NCBI GenBank assembly: GCA_024114885.1
Contig: CP099421.1
Location: forward strand, 3,224,001 to 3,288,000
Direction of reading: 5' to 3'
DNA: 64,000 nt
Source of the DNA: Septoria linicola
Taxonomy: Eukaryota; Ascomycota; Dothideomycetes; Mycosphaerellales; Mycosphaerellaceae
Position numbers and translations under genes: made by a program. The notes beneath the pieces were generated by a model that was given only the letters and a program-made list of their open reading frames with translations, had not been told where the DNA came from and searched no databases. Positions 22,297 to 34,823 of this stretch are shown here, piece after piece (position 1 is the first letter of the stretch; every line of letters begins with the position of its first letter).

Positions 22297-25200
22297 GCGG
22301 TAACTAATATAATAGAAAACTCTATAACCGGTTACGCGCCCGACTCTCCTTACTATTCAAGTTACTTATTACTAGTCACGCGCTTTATATCGCCCTAAGC
22401 TACTAATACGACTAATTAAAGGCGTTCTCTTTCTCTATCGTATATAAAGAATAAGACTTCCCCTTTCTAGCGTTCTTTAACGCCTAAACGCTTATTAAGA
22501 CTAGCGCTTTCGCCTTCTACCTCGCCTATTCGAAGTCTAATATAAGAACTATCTAGATAAGATTCCTCGAAGAAGAGACGAAAAATAGCTTCTTTAAGTT
22601 CTATATAAGGTATAGCGCTCGCTCGTACTAATCGCGAAGGCTCTCTCGTTAGTTTCTAGGCCTTAAGTAGACCTCTTACTAGTATAACAAACCTTGATAA
22701 CGCTACCGAAGCTATTCTATTACTAGAAACGCTATAAGAATAGGAGGAGAGTATCGACTTAGTACTTAAGTAAGTTAAGGAAGCGAACGACGGAATAAAG
22801 ATCGGTATATTTAACTTCTTTAAACGCCTCTTAGCTAAGATTTTACTAAAGTACCTTAACGTATAGAGCGTAAAGCGCGATAATATAAAGAAGATACGCT
22901 AAGAAGGCCGAGACTTAGTAAAGGAGAGAAACTTAATCTAGTAGTAGCTACGTATAGAGTTTAGGTACGAGTAGAACTTCCTCTTTCTTAACTAAGTCTT
23001 ATACGATAAAGAAATACTTAGGAACCTTCGTTAATAGTTAAATAAGTATAAAGGCGTCTTCGAAGAGAGCGAGCCTAAAGACTAGGTTTTCTTAGCGTAG
23101 TAAAAGCAAGATCGCTTCTATTAGTAGATAGCGAATATATTCTCTCGTAGCTAGTACTTTTAGCTATAGAGAAGTAAGAAGACTCCTAGCTCGTAAGGCT
23201 TAGGCTTTATTAATACGAACTTAGATAGGAGACGCTACTAGAACAAGTTTAAGGTAGAGCTCTTATAGGTCGACGTGTTTAGCTATAAGATAAGAGAAGC
23301 GCGCCTAGAGGTAGGCTATAAGCTTAATTAGTACGGATTTATAGTCAAGCTTACTAAAAAAGAGTATAAAGGAGAGACCTTCGAAGAACTAACTTACGTG
23401 TTCCTAGCGGTAGAGAGACAGCCCTCGATATCCTATAGACTATTACCTCCTCCTAGAAACCTAAGACCTAATAAACGTCTCTCTTCCTCTACGCCTAAGG
23501 GCCTATCCTTATCTAGTCCTACTCGAAACTCTAATTAAGAAGGAGAAGGTAGTTTACTTACGACTCTAGAGCCTCGCCTTAGAGATACCGTATCGCCTAG
23601 TACTATATAGAGGCTAAAAGCTTAGTTAGAGAAGTTAACGCTAAGCTCTACGAAGAAGCCTACGCCCGTCCTTTGTAAGAGTAGAAGGCTTACTAGAATT
23701 CGCGCTAGAGAAACTATTATTAACTCGATCGAAACTTCTCCTATACTAAGTACTTTAGGTAATAGCGATCCTACGTAAGACTAAGGGTTACCTACGATAG
23801 AGCTACTACTAGGTCCGTAACGCCTATCGCTAATCGTACTAGAAGATAATAGCGGAATTAAGCTAGAGAACGACTCGGAGCCTAATCTACGTTACTAGGC
23901 TTATATAAAGGATAGTGTTACCTCTAAAGTCTACTACTATATAATCGTTAGTAGTACCCTTAAAGAGGTCGATAATATCTAGAAGAAGAAGAAAGCAGCT
24001 AAGAGCTACGCTTTAATTAATGTTCTTCTATACCTTAGCTAGCCTCTTTATAAAGAATATATAGCTAAGATAGGTAATACTATAGGTTTGAAGCTACCGA
24101 AGACAGCTAACGTAATATATACTCTCTACTAGCGTATTATTTAGATAGGTAGTATAGCCGATCTCTAAGCCCTTATCGCCTAGAATACTTAAAACCGGAC
24201 GTAGTTTAAGCTAGAAGCGAATACTTTCTTCTCTAAGCTAGTAGGACGCTCTCGTCGTAGTAAGAAAAGTATTAATACTTAGGAACTAGAGGACGATATT
24301 AACGCTCTAATACGCGAGGTAGGAGGAAGCTATCTCGGACCCTTTTAGTTCGTAGTAACCGAAGTAGACTTGAAGGTTACTTCTAACGTCCGTTAGAGAG
24401 CTTAGGAGCTCTTAGACTACGATAGTAATAAGAGTACCTAGACCGATTACGGCTTCCTCTTTTATTCTCCTTCTACTAGAGGCCCGTTTTAGATCCTAGA
24501 CTCGTTACTCGAAGCTATATAGTATGAGTTTGTAGTATACCGATAGTATAACACGGCTATTAGTTAGTATAGTTAGTCTCGTAGTATATAGTACTCGCTA
24601 TCCTAATAGTTTCTTTACTAGTGTCCTCTACTATAGCTATACTAGCTAGTTACTACTCTATATACGACTATTAAGTACGTAGCCTACCTATCTACTACCT
24701 TTTATATCTTCGACGATAAGGTAGGTTCTAACTACCCTAACGGCTTCTAGTATATCGCCTTGAACGAGAATATACTACTTAAGGAGAAGAGGCTTGATTA
24801 GGTTTAATTTACGATCTCTCTAGACGATACTAGCGATAGAGGACGACTTTTACTAACCTCGGACACGATTAGTAACGGGCTCTTTGACCCTAAGGAGGCA
24901 AAGTAGCTAGCGCGGCGTATTATCGCTAACAAGTAAAGCTATAGTACGAGCTTCGTCGAGACTATACCTCTAGTAATTACTAACGAAATAAAAGCTAATC
25001 TCAAGCTTAGTTAGAAGAACCTTTATACTAAAGTAGGCTCGCTAGTTATTTCGTACCCCTACCTCCCTTAGTAGTATACTCGTACCGACGAAGAGTATCG
25101 TATAATTCCGATAGTATTTCTAGCCTACCCTAATAGTCGTACGTTAGATAAGCTACCTAATAGTAATTACGTTAGCGTTCCTACGATCTATAGCGTATAT

Positions 25201-25617
25201 CTCTATCGCGAGCGGATACTCTTTATAGCTTCTAGTACTATATACTCTATACGAGCGATAAAACCTTTCGCTACTAAGGTACTTCTAACTAGCCTAGGCC
25301 CGATTTCCGATACCTTAGTAGGCCGAGTTCTATAGGTAGATTAGGTAGTAAGTATAGAAATAAAGAAGCTCTTTAGTATAAGTAAGGAGGAGTTCAAGGT
25401 CTATATAGCTAAATAGTAGACTACGGCTAAAGCTTAATTCGATACTACCTACGCTATAGCTATAGATATTAAGGAGTATATGTTTAGCGAAGCTAGCTTT
25501 ATAAGCGCGGATAGTAACTTAGAAGTATTAGTATCGAAGAAGAGAGAGGCTATTCCTAAGAAGATCCCTAAGGATATAGTAGAAAAGTAGCGTCTAGCGA
25601 ATAATAATCGGATCTAA
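22297..25617 (+). pseudogene. gypsy-A third ORF, unrecognised, about 1,100 codons
   Basis: A single plus-strand frame downstream of integrase, clearly coding from about 22750 and open from 22297, with only TAG/TAA stops at likely Gln/Trp sites and no TGA. Begins with a charged helical-looking part (LLAKILLKYLNVQ, RDLVKERNLIQQQLR), then a Ser/Arg/Pro-rich linker (about 23440-23850), then a large C-terminal region with YPNGFQYIALNEN (about 24740) and EEYRIIPIVFLAYP (about 25090). The C-terminal motifs recur in the gypsy-B third ORF (GFQYIDL, YYRVIPYRFLT). No family recognised; no clear signal peptide or transmembrane span, so I do not call it env. It lies before the polypurine tract, so it is inside the element, not a chance neighbour. 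Confidence 0.75.
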
Positions 25618-25764
25618 GAAGGTGTTTTTAGTAGTTATCGTTAGAAAAGGTAACTATTTAATAGGCCTCTAATTAAAAGTTTAATAGACTTTAATAGGAA
25701 AACTAGCTAGTTTTAAGTAATTCTAAGAAGGCTCTACGAGTAGTTAGGTATCTAGTTAGATACT

Positions 25765-25777
25765 AAGGAAGGAAGGA
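25765..25777 (+). other. gypsy-A polypurine tract
   Basis: AAGGAAGGAAGGA ends one base before the 3' LTR, the expected position and composition for plus-strand priming. Confidence 0.8.
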
Positions 25778-25778
25778 T

Positions 25779-26057
25779 TAGTAAGGTAAAGGCCTACCTA
25801 TATACCGTGCTTAGTAGTTTTAGTATAAAAGTAAGGTAGTAGCTCGTTTCTAAGATAGTAATGTTTACTCTACTTGATTAATTTAATATCCTACGGTCCT
25901 AGTATAGGCTCTTAGTCTTAGGACTACTAGTTTGAGCTCGTTACTACTAGTTAATATACGTATTATAAGACTATTACTCTCCGAATAGGTCTTGTTCTAT
26001 AGCGACTACTCTTATACCTACCTAGGAGGTTAGTATTAGGATAGTTATTATCTATTA
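25779..26057 (+). repeat. gypsy-A 3' LTR (279 bp)
   Basis: Gap-free match to 12812-13090, differing only at a few C/T and G/A positions. Followed by target copy GTAT (26058-26061). Confidence 0.92.
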
Positions 26058-26061
26058 GTAT

Positions 26062-28048
26062 TTAAGAGAAAAGAGATACTACTAGAGTATATCTAGTAGT
26101 ATAAAGACTATTATATAAGTTCCTACTAACTACGTTTACTAACTATATTATTAAGCTTATATAGTTAGGCTCGAAATCGTAAGAGTTATCTTAGCGACCT
26201 AGACCTAAGTATTAATAACTTCTCTATAGTATCTACGTAAATAATTATAGTATATAGCCTACTATTTAATTTCTTCGAGAATCTTATAGTCTACTATATA
26301 TATATATATCTTAACTCTAGTCTCGAAATACTTTTCTGCTCTAGTAAGACGATTAAGGCTCTTCTTTAAGAGGTCTAAAAGAGGTCTAAGGAAGATCTAA
26401 AGGCTATACTAGCTAGAACCTCTAAGGTTACTATCGTAGTCGATAGCTAGTAGTCTAGTAGTATAAAAGCTTTATTCCTTACTATCTATACCTACTAGAT
26501 CGACGCTAAATAGGTATAGTACGAGGCGATATTAGACTTTCTCTACGTTACTAGTAGATATACTAGAGAGCGACTTTCGAAATTACTCTTTAATATATTA
26601 TAAAGGTTTAGCCTTAAAGACTAACTAATCGCTCTTATATACGATAACGCTAGAAACAATAGTATACTCTATAGGTCTATATACGTCTTACTAGTATCTA
26701 TTCGATTAGTACTAATATAAGCTAGTATTAAGGCTATCGGCCTTTACTTAATAGAGTATAGTATAAAAATCGTAAAGCCTTCTATTTCGATCGAAGAGCT
26801 CGTAGAGCTAGTAGTACTAGATATTTAACTAGATAAGGTAAATCTCTTCTCTAATATTAAGGCTATTAAGCCTACTACGCTAGCTACGATTCTAGAACAG
26901 TTTCTATATTTTACTTACGTAATATAGCTTACTATAAAGGCCTTTTTTATATAACTATAAATAATACTAATTAACGATCTATAAGAGTTTTAGGACGATA
27001 AGAAAGATTAATAAGCTCTAGAAAGGTTTTAAAAGACTAATATAGTAGCTTCTCTTAAAGGACTACCTAAACTTTTATTTAAGATATATTATAGTTATAG
27101 TCGACGATCGTAGTTAGTAAGTATAGTTAGTACTTATTAATCGTCCTAGGTCTATAGGTTTATAGTATAGGTAAACTCTAGTTCTTAGCGTTTCGAGAGC
27201 TTTATAGATCTCTAAAAGAAGCGTCTAAAGAATCTATATCTCTATCTAAAGACTTATATACGCTAGTAAAAGTATCCTATAACGAGACTACTACGAGTAA
27301 TATAAGACGTAAGGACTCGTTAGAGCTCGACTACGATAATACTATCTCGCTTTAGTCGACTACGCGACTTTATCGATAAATTTATTAAGCGTTAGTCGCT
27401 ACTAATACTTATACTATCTAATACTAACTAGTAACGGTTAGAATACCTTACGTCTCTAACTATACTCTTCGCTTAGGCTACTACCTACGTCGGTACGATA
27501 AAGAGCTCTAGCCTCTATCTAGTCTTTAGCTACTATAACTCTCTTTTCGATATTCTAGACAAAGTAGATAAGAAACTCAAGTATAAGAAAGAGGCTTAGA
27601 AGGTCTTACTCTATAAGGTACTAGATAAAGCGTATACTAAGCTCTTTTAATATTACTAATAGACCTAGTAATAGTTTAGGGACTACTATAGTATAGTAGT
27701 ACTACTATACTCTACGATTAAGAGTATATTCTAGAAGCGAGGCGCTTTCGATAACGATAGTTTAAAAGATCTCTACTAGAGCAAATTACGCGTAGAGTAG
27801 TTAAAGTATTATAAAGCTTTATCTAGTACTATATAAGCTTCGAAATAGTAGCCTTAAGGTATATAAAGCTTCTTAACCTTCTTTACTATAGAGATCGATA
27901 GCGATAATAATAAAGCTTAACTAGTACTAGACGTAGCTCTCTTAGTCGAGCCTAATAACGAACTAGAGCGCTATTAGAAAGTAGACTTCTTATATATAGA
28001 AGGAATAGATCCTATAGATATATAGCTAGCTCTTACTAATATATTCTC
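26062..28048 (+). pseudogene. hAT transposase relic, catalytic part (between gypsy-A and copia-2)
   Basis: Continues the BED-finger frame of 12480-12811 after removal of gypsy-A and one GTAT. The core is recognised from VTIVVDS (Asp at 26442), KALFLTIYTY-IDAK, EAILDFLYVTSRYTRERLSKLLF and LIYDNARNN (Asp at 26643), the fungal hAT pattern DSWTS, LDF-GxHTGE and CDNASNN. Further on, KAIKPTTLATILEQF and a charged region lead to ALTNIF, where copia-2 cuts the frame at TTCTC (28044-28048). Stops are TAG/TAA only. A 15-nt TA run at 26295-26309 is within the frame and probably comes from RIP of CA-rich codons. About 660 codons. Confidence 0.88.
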
Positions 28049-28326
28049 TATTAAAAGTAGAGGGCGTTTGTAGATGCTATATAATGTTAAGGAGGGTATA
28101 GCGTAGTAAAGAAGAATAGGAGATCAATCTTGAACTGACTTATACACACAGTGTAGCAGCAATATGCTAGGAACTAAATACAAAGTTAATTAAGTTAGTT
28201 ATCTAAGAAGAGAAGAGAGAGAAGTAAGATGTACCTCTTACTAAGCCTTAGGTGGATGCCTTAGGCATCCAGAACTATACTCAGAAGTCTATATCTAGAC
28301 TAACTATCTAGGATACATTCTCAACA
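28049..28326 (-). repeat. copia-2 3' LTR (278 bp)
   Basis: Minus-strand LTR, reads TATTAAAAG...TCTCAACA on the plus strand; the inner end keeps CAACA. Confidence 0.95.
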
Positions 28327-28970
28327 CTCCTACTTATGCTATATAGTCAGATCTTTTAATAGATCATCTGTAGTACTCAAATGCTAGTCCTAATCTTGAT
28401 TAGTTATTAAGTACTTGCTTTTCAGACTAATAACTAGACAGCACTAACTATTAATCTAACAAACTTTCTATACTACTATCTCCTACAAAAAGGCAAAAGA
28501 AATGCCTTCTACAAGATCTTCCTCCTCTCTTGTATAGGAGTAGATTGTTTAGGATATAGACTATCTAGTAAGTTGCCCCTATCCTTTCTTGTAGCTAATT
28601 CTAATAGCTCCCTAGATTCCTTATAGCCTAGTCCCTTACTTGGTTATATTCTATACAGCTTCTTAGTTCCCTAATAGTCTTTAGGGTGCACTATTCTTAG
28701 CTATAGAGATCTTATATTAAGCTAGGGAGTAGAGTAACTATATACTAGTAGAGGAGATAATAGCTACTATAGAGGAGGTCTTCAACATTAACTAGTACTT
28801 GGCCTTAGAGGGTGTCTAGTTCAGCTAGGTGCTATATAGTAATATTGTAGTTAGTAACAGGTCTGATATTAGTAAGGGCATTTAGGACTTTATAAAGTCT
28901 AACTAAGGAGGAGTTAAGTAACTAAAATCTTTCTTTTAGACTCCTCTTAGTTTAGCTCTAAGGCTTGGAG
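28327..28970 (-). other. copia-2 3' region between pol and LTR
   Basis: Counterpart of 10680-11323 in copia-1. The frame antisense to the element (plus strand here, 28381-28626) is broken only by TAA/TAG at sites that are CAA/CAG in copia-1. No sense gene seen. Confidence 0.55.
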
Positions 28971-31900
28971 TTATCTTTTGCACATCTCTTATACAAGGCA
29001 GAGCTGCCTTATAAACTCCTGAAACTGTGGTCTATTCTTTAGCTTAGTGAGACTATCTACTACTATCTCTTTTGTGTTCATATATTCTATAGAGATAAGT
29101 CTGTTCTACTAGAGCTTTCTTATAGCATTGTATAAGATATTAATGTGTTTGGACTTGTTATAAACATGTGAGTCCTTAACTAGAGTAAGGGTAGCTTAGT
29201 TATTACCTTTTAGCTAAATTGGCCTGATTCTAGTAATAGTTTCCTAGTTACTAAGGATCCTTAGTTAGTAAGAACATTCTCCTACTAACTCTAGGCATCC
29301 AAGCTCTCTTAAAAGAGTACTAAGGAACTGTGACTGTTTTGCATATACTCCTATAGCTATATATTTAGCTTCTATTATAGATATAGCTACAGATTTCTGC
29401 TTCTTACTTATCTAGGAGATTAGTGCACTATAAAGGAAGAAGACATATCTAAGGATTGAGACTCTGTTAGTCTTGTCTATTATATAGTTAGAGTCTATAT
29501 ATCTAGTAAGGCAGCCTTAACTATTCCTTAAGTATCTTAGACTAAGGTCTAGGTTTGATCTTAGGTATCTAGTTAGCTTCTTCAGAGCCTTTATATGTCC
29601 TACTATTGGATTACTAATATAGGAGCTCAATCTTCTAAGGGCAAATGAAATGTCTGGTCTTGTAATAGTTATAAGCTATATCTATGTTCTAATAATAGAT
29701 TAGTACTCCTATTTGTTACACCTTTTATTATTTGGTCTAGCAGGCTTCAGACTTTTATAGCTATCTATTAGTAAAAGAGTTAGTAATGTAGTCTCTTAAC
29801 CTATTCCTATCTTAGCTAGGTTCTCTTAGATATAGTGCTTCTAGTTAAGTTTTAGCTAGCCTTACTATCTATTTCTTGTTAGTCTTATTCTAAGAATCTT
29901 GTCTGGTTCTCTAAGATCTTTGATCTTGAAGACCTTACTAAGTTAGTCTTTGAACTAGAGGACATCTTCTAGTCTCTCTATAGTAATAGGTATGTTATTA
30001 ATATAGATTAGGATTATTAGGTCTTTCCTTTTCTTATAGATTAGAAGATATAGGTCCACTTCTGATTATCTGAATCCTATTCCTTTCAGCTTTGACATAT
30101 ATAGCTGATTCTAGTCTCTTGTAGCTTGCTTTAGCCTATAGAGACTCCTTAGAACTTGTAAGACTATACTAGTTAGTAGGTTAATACCTAGTAGTAGGAT
30201 TATATAGATGTCCTTATATAGGGTGCTCTCTATAAATGTATTGTTTATATCTACTTAGTGTAGAACCAGGTCCTTCTTGCAGACTATAGCTATAAATCCT
30301 CTTAGAGTATCCTACCTAACTATAGAGGCAAAAGTTTCTATATAGTCTACTCTATACTTTTAGGAGAACCCTCTTATAACTAGTCTTGCCTTGAACTTTT
30401 TAATAGCTCTACTAAGCTTTCTCTTAATATTAAAGACCTATCTTGAGGTGACTAGGTTAGCCTCTTTTAGTAGGACTACTATAGTCTAGGTATTGTTACT
30501 TGCAAGTGTATCTAGCTCCTTCTAAATAGCTTCTTACTAGAGATGACCCTACTTGGGATTACTTACTACTTCCTTATAGTTCCTTAGGATTAGAACCTCC
30601 TATTTGTGCATTCCTACTTCTTTAGTAGCTAAGAATATAATCTCTTTAACTTCCTTCAAGAATTCTAGGTCCTATAGGATGCCTAGGTTAATAGAGCTTA
30701 TAGCTAAGAAGAAAGCCTAATGCTCTAGGAGCATTTCCTTATCTAGCTGACTATTCTAATCTAGCTTAAGCCTAATTAGCTTCAGCTTCTAGTCAAATCT
30801 ATTAAGTTCTTAGAATGCTTTCCTCTTTCTAAGGGTTTGCTTTAGGGCTGTCTGCTCCTAATCTACCTCTATAGTTTCTTAGGCAGAATTCTTAGATTCT
30901 TTCTTAACTTTCCCTTAGTCTAGGAATTTTCTATATTCTCCTACATCTTCTAGTAGAGGTAGAAGTTATATAAAGAGTTTCTTTCCTTCCTAAACCTGTG
31001 CTAATAGCTAAGGGAGAGGAGGCTTCTACTAGCCTAGACTAGGAGCACCTAGGGTACTCCTACTAGCTTGTAGAGTAGGCTAGCTAATAGTTCTTAGCCT
31101 TCTAATAGGTCTTCTTTCTAGAGCTGAACTAGGGAGATTCTTGATCTTAATATTTAAGTCCAATTCTCTACCTAGCTTATCTTTAAAGAAGATTGCATTA
31201 GTATGCTACTTAATAGCCTTTATGTCTAGCTCCTAGAACTTCTATGCCTTTACTATATTATTATAGTATCTAACAAATATAGTATCCTTTCCTCTGTTTA
31301 TTAGTTTGTTACTCTTTGCCTACTAAGGCTATACTCTTGTATCTATATATACTATAGCTCTATATCCCTATACCTTGAGGTAGGAGACTATTAGTTTAAT
31401 CCTATTAAAAGCTTTATTAGGTAAGAGCTTGAATCCCTTAATATTAGGTCTATTTAGAAGCTTGTTCCTTATATACACCTATGCTTTAAGAGCTTCTAGC
31501 TAAAACTTAATAGGTATCTTGCTTTCTTCAAGCATTGCTCTAATAGAGGCCTCTAATGTTTGGATAGACCTCTTAACTACTCTATTCTAGAGTAAATTAT
31601 AGGCCTTAGTTAGCTTAAGGGTAATTCCAAAGTCCTTCTCCTACTATTTAATCAAAGCAGTAATCTCTCTAGCATTGTTAGCCCTTATAGACTTGAGGAG
31701 TGCTACTAACTGCCTTTCTACCTTGATCCTCTAGTTCTAAAGAGCAGTTAGTATATCTGATCTAGCCTTAAGTGGAAATGCCTATTTCTTTCTTAAGAAG
31801 TTGTTAATAATCTCAAGCTACTATATAAAACCTTTTACTAATAATAGTAATAGTCTATAGATATCTACTAATATAAGGGCTAATCTTTTAGGTCTTCTCT

Positions 31901-33800
31901 TAATAGACTTGCCTAGGTGTTTCTTTATCTTACCTATTATATAGATCCTATACTTATACTCTTCCTAGTTAGGAATTAGAATTCTTTCCTTTAGGTTAGT
32001 AACTTTATAAAGGTTTGAGAGTAACCCTCTTCCAAAGTATGCAAATCTTCTATACTATAGCTCCTACTATTTTAGATCCTTCTCTAATAGGGCAGTATAG
32101 GCATTATTAACCTCTATAGGATCATATAGTAAGTAATGTAACTTTTCCTATAGGAGAGGTAATATCTTACTAACAAATAGAATACCTCTAACTAGCTTGG
32201 TCTTTATAACTATTTGGCTATCTAGGGAGGTGAGAGTGAAATCAGGCTTCTAGACTCCAAATTGCTTGCTAAACTGATCCTATAACACAAGATTTACTCC
32301 AAGATTAGGAATAAACAGTACCCTATTAAGTAGAACTTCTCCTTCTGAGATTCCCTTTATCTATACTAGTCTAGAGTAGGTTGCATAGAGGTATCCTCCT
32401 CCTACCTTGATCTATACTTTCTTCCTTAGTAGCTTTACTAATCTGAAGAAGGACAGTTAGTTAGTTATATAGGATAAGGCATAGGAATCTAAGAGCTATT
32501 CTTAGGGTAACAACTTGCCTTTAGCCTTAATTGTAGAATAGGCCAACTTATCTTAGTTATTATCTTCTAATAGGGAATCATTATTGCTTCTAGAACTAGA
32601 GTAAGTTCTAGAATCAGAACTAGAACTAGACTCCTAGGCTGAAAATCCTTTCTTTAGAAGCTTTCTAGACTTTTCTATCCTTTGAAGCTACTTGCCTATT
32701 TTCTAGATAACCTTCTTTAGCTTATTATATAATAATAACTTGTAGACAGCTTTCTTAATATGTCTGGCATTCCTTAGTAAAGGGGATCTTCTAACCCTCC
32801 CTCTAAGGAATAATCCCTAAGGGTCCTTCTAGTTCTTAGTACTATTTCTCTGCTAGGATAGTTTCTTAGTAGTAGAGAGGTTAGGACAATCCTTCAACTA
32901 GTGCTTCCCTTTCTTATAGAGCTGGTATATTAGTAGGGACTTTCCTTAGTAGGGCTGCCTAGAATAGAATGTAGCTAGACCTATGTCTATCTTGTCTAGA
33001 TTGTCTCTTACCTCTTAGGACTTAAGTAGAAGGAGAACAGTATCTATATCTAAGGATAGTTAGGTTATAATAGCATCCTTAGCTACTTAGTATAATATAG
33101 GTAGGGACTATAGGAGATATTTTAGCCTTTTCTTTTAGCTCTAGTAGTAGGCTTCCTAAGGATTAATCTTAGTAATCCTCTTACCTAGGCCTCTAAGGTG
33201 TCTTTATGCTTCCCTGATTATTTTATTAGGTGATATCCTAAATATAATAAACTGCTTAATTAGACCTATAGTATAGGACTTTAGGACTCTATTATACTTG
33301 TTCTAGAGAATTACCTATATCTTAGCTACTAGTATAGTAACATACTATGTCTCTAGCTCTATCTTATTATCTTTACTAATACTGTATCTAATACTAAACC
33401 TATATACTATATTGTCTTTTAAGAAGTATTGATTCTAAGTGATATATATCTAAAGACTAGTGTCCTACTGAACTATATATAGGTTCCCTCTAATAATTAG
33501 TTGGCTGATTGCCTAGAACTAGTCCTTTCCTTCTAGCTTGTCTGTCTATAGCTTAAACTATCTCTTCTAGTTAGTTCTATCTAGGATTGGAATCCTTTAG
33601 CTCTTCTTGTCCTCTTAGTCTATTATAGAAATAGGTAAATAGAATAAATGATTAGTAGAATACTTCAGACTAGCTGAGGATTCTAGAGAAGGGTAATTTC
33701 TTATAGTAGGGAGACTAGCTTCAAGGGACAGGGATTCCTCGTATTTGGGAAATTACTAAGACTTAGATCTTTCTCTCTTAGTAGAGTTTCTGTTACTAGG
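28971..33800 (-). pseudogene. copia-2 gag-pol polyprotein relic
   Basis: Same single-frame gag, protease, integrase, RT and RNase H arrangement as copia-1, colinear without gaps. The RT box lies at 29994-30005 and reads YINN. Stops occur at partly different Gln/Trp codons from copia-1, so the copies were mutated independently after they inserted. Because more codons are preserved here, this copy is useful for a three-way consensus of the ancestral protein. Confidence 0.93.
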
Positions 33801-34057
33801 TAGTAGGAAGGCTAAGTAGCCTCTTCTAACTCTAGTAATGCTAGGTATAATAGTAGAGAACTAGGCAGGTATTAACAAAGTAGAAACATACTGCTGTCTT
33901 ATAGAGATCTTTACTAACTTGTATACTACTAGGTACAAACTAGCTTCGTTAGTAATATAGTTAGGGAAACTTCTAGGCCCTAAATGTTTTCTACAAACTA
34001 TAAGGGATACAAGTAACCTGTACTAATATAGGTTACTCCTATTTAGTGCACAAACCC

Positions 34058-34069
34058 GGGCTTATAACC
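34058..34069 (-). other. copia-2 primer-binding site
   Basis: Reads GGTTATAAGCCC on the minus strand directly inside the 5' LTR; the plus strand shows GGGCTTATAACC, the initiator tRNA-Met anticodon-loop sequence with one C-to-T change. Twelve bases match when that change is allowed. Confidence 0.55.
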
Positions 34070-34347
34070 TATTAAAAGTGGAGGGCGTTTGTAGATACTA
34101 CACAATGTTAAGGAGGGTATAGCGTAGTAAAGAAGAATAGGGGATTAATCTTGAACTGACTTATACATATAGTGTAGTAGCAATATGCTAGGAACTAAAT
34201 ACAAAGTTGATTGAGTTAGTTATCTAAGAAGAGAAGAGAGAGAAGCAAGATGTACCTCTTGCCAAGCCTTAGGTAGATGCCTTAGGCATCTAGAACCATA
34301 CTCAGAAGTCTATATCCAGACTGACTATCTAGGATACATTCTTAATA
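34070..34347 (-). repeat. copia-2 5' LTR (278 bp)
   Basis: Gap-free match to the other copia LTRs. The outer end is TTAATA, the inner end TATTAAAAG. Followed by target copy TTCTC (34348-34352). Confidence 0.95.
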
Positions 34348-34352
34348 TTCTC

Positions 34353-34823
34353 TATTATATCGAAAATAGCCTAGGATATTCTATATATTCTAGTAGTAGA
34401 TACTAGATACGAACAAGATTTTAGTATTATACGTTATTAGAACTACTATAATCGGATATATAATCTAGATACCTTTACGTATATTATACTATTACGATAT
34501 CGATATCGCGATTATAAGTATAATATAAGAGTAGTACTTACTATAGAAGTATCTACTCTTTATTCTAATTTAGAACTTACTTATAATTAGATAGAGGTAG
34601 TCGAGAAGTAGAATAAGGAGGTTAAAAACGAAATTAAGGCCTCTTTAAAGTTTAATAGTATTAGCGATAATAAAGAGGTTACAAAGGTAGATAAATTATA
34701 GCGTTAAAGTACGCGAAAGCGTAATACGCTCTATAGAGAAGCTTTAAGAGCTAGAACGTAGCTACCGACTACGTCTACTAACTATATATATTATAAACTT
34801 AAGTCGACGTTAGATTAGCCTAT
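34353..34823 (+). pseudogene. hAT transposase relic, C-terminal dimerisation domain
   Basis: Once copia-2 and one TTCTC are removed the frame continues as TNIFSIISKIA-DILYIL, then VVDTRYEQDFSIIRYQNYYNRI. This matches the hAT C-terminal dimerisation domain pattern (LARDILSIP..S..ER.FS.AR....RN.L). A charged tail follows (KEVTKVDKLQ, RKRNTLYREALRAR) up to the gypsy-B LTR at 34824. Whether the protein ended before that insertion cannot be told. All three pieces together give about 930 codons, at the long end for hAT. Confidence 0.82.

Larger units (their letters stand above)
12812..26057 (+). mobile_element. Ty3/gypsy retrotransposon gypsy-A, 13,246 bp, with an extra ORF
   Basis: LTR element bounded by 279-bp LTRs (12812-13090 and 25779-26057) and a 4-bp target duplication GTAT (12808-12811, 26058-26061). 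Order: LTR, leader, gag-protease (frame 2), pol RT-RNase H-integrase (frame 1, a -1 step), spacer with 52-bp repeats, a third long ORF, polypurine tract, LTR. Ty3/gypsy elements are usually about 5-7 kb, so this is very large; the excess is mostly the third ORF plus spacers. RT follows the fungal type with LINVAQKFNQVTIRD and LQGATNSITQF. Almost no CA/TG remains. It sits inside the hAT transposase gene. Confidence 0.93.
28049..34347 (-). mobile_element. Ty1/copia retrotransposon copia-2, complete, 6,299 bp, reversed
   Basis: Second complete copy of the copia family on the minus strand, with exactly the length of copia-1; any position p of copia-1 maps to 39650 minus p. LTRs at 34070-34347 (5') and 28049-28326 (3'). 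Target duplication TTCTC at 28044-28048 and 34348-34352. It interrupts the hAT transposase just before its dimerisation domain. It keeps more CA/TG pairs than most of the window (six in 29101-29160), so it is among the least mutated sequence here, yet its RT box is still YINN. Confidence 0.96.

Noticed and set aside
26295..26309. TA microsatellite
   Set aside because: Short run inside the hAT frame (reads as YIYIY), most simply a RIP product of CA-rich codons.
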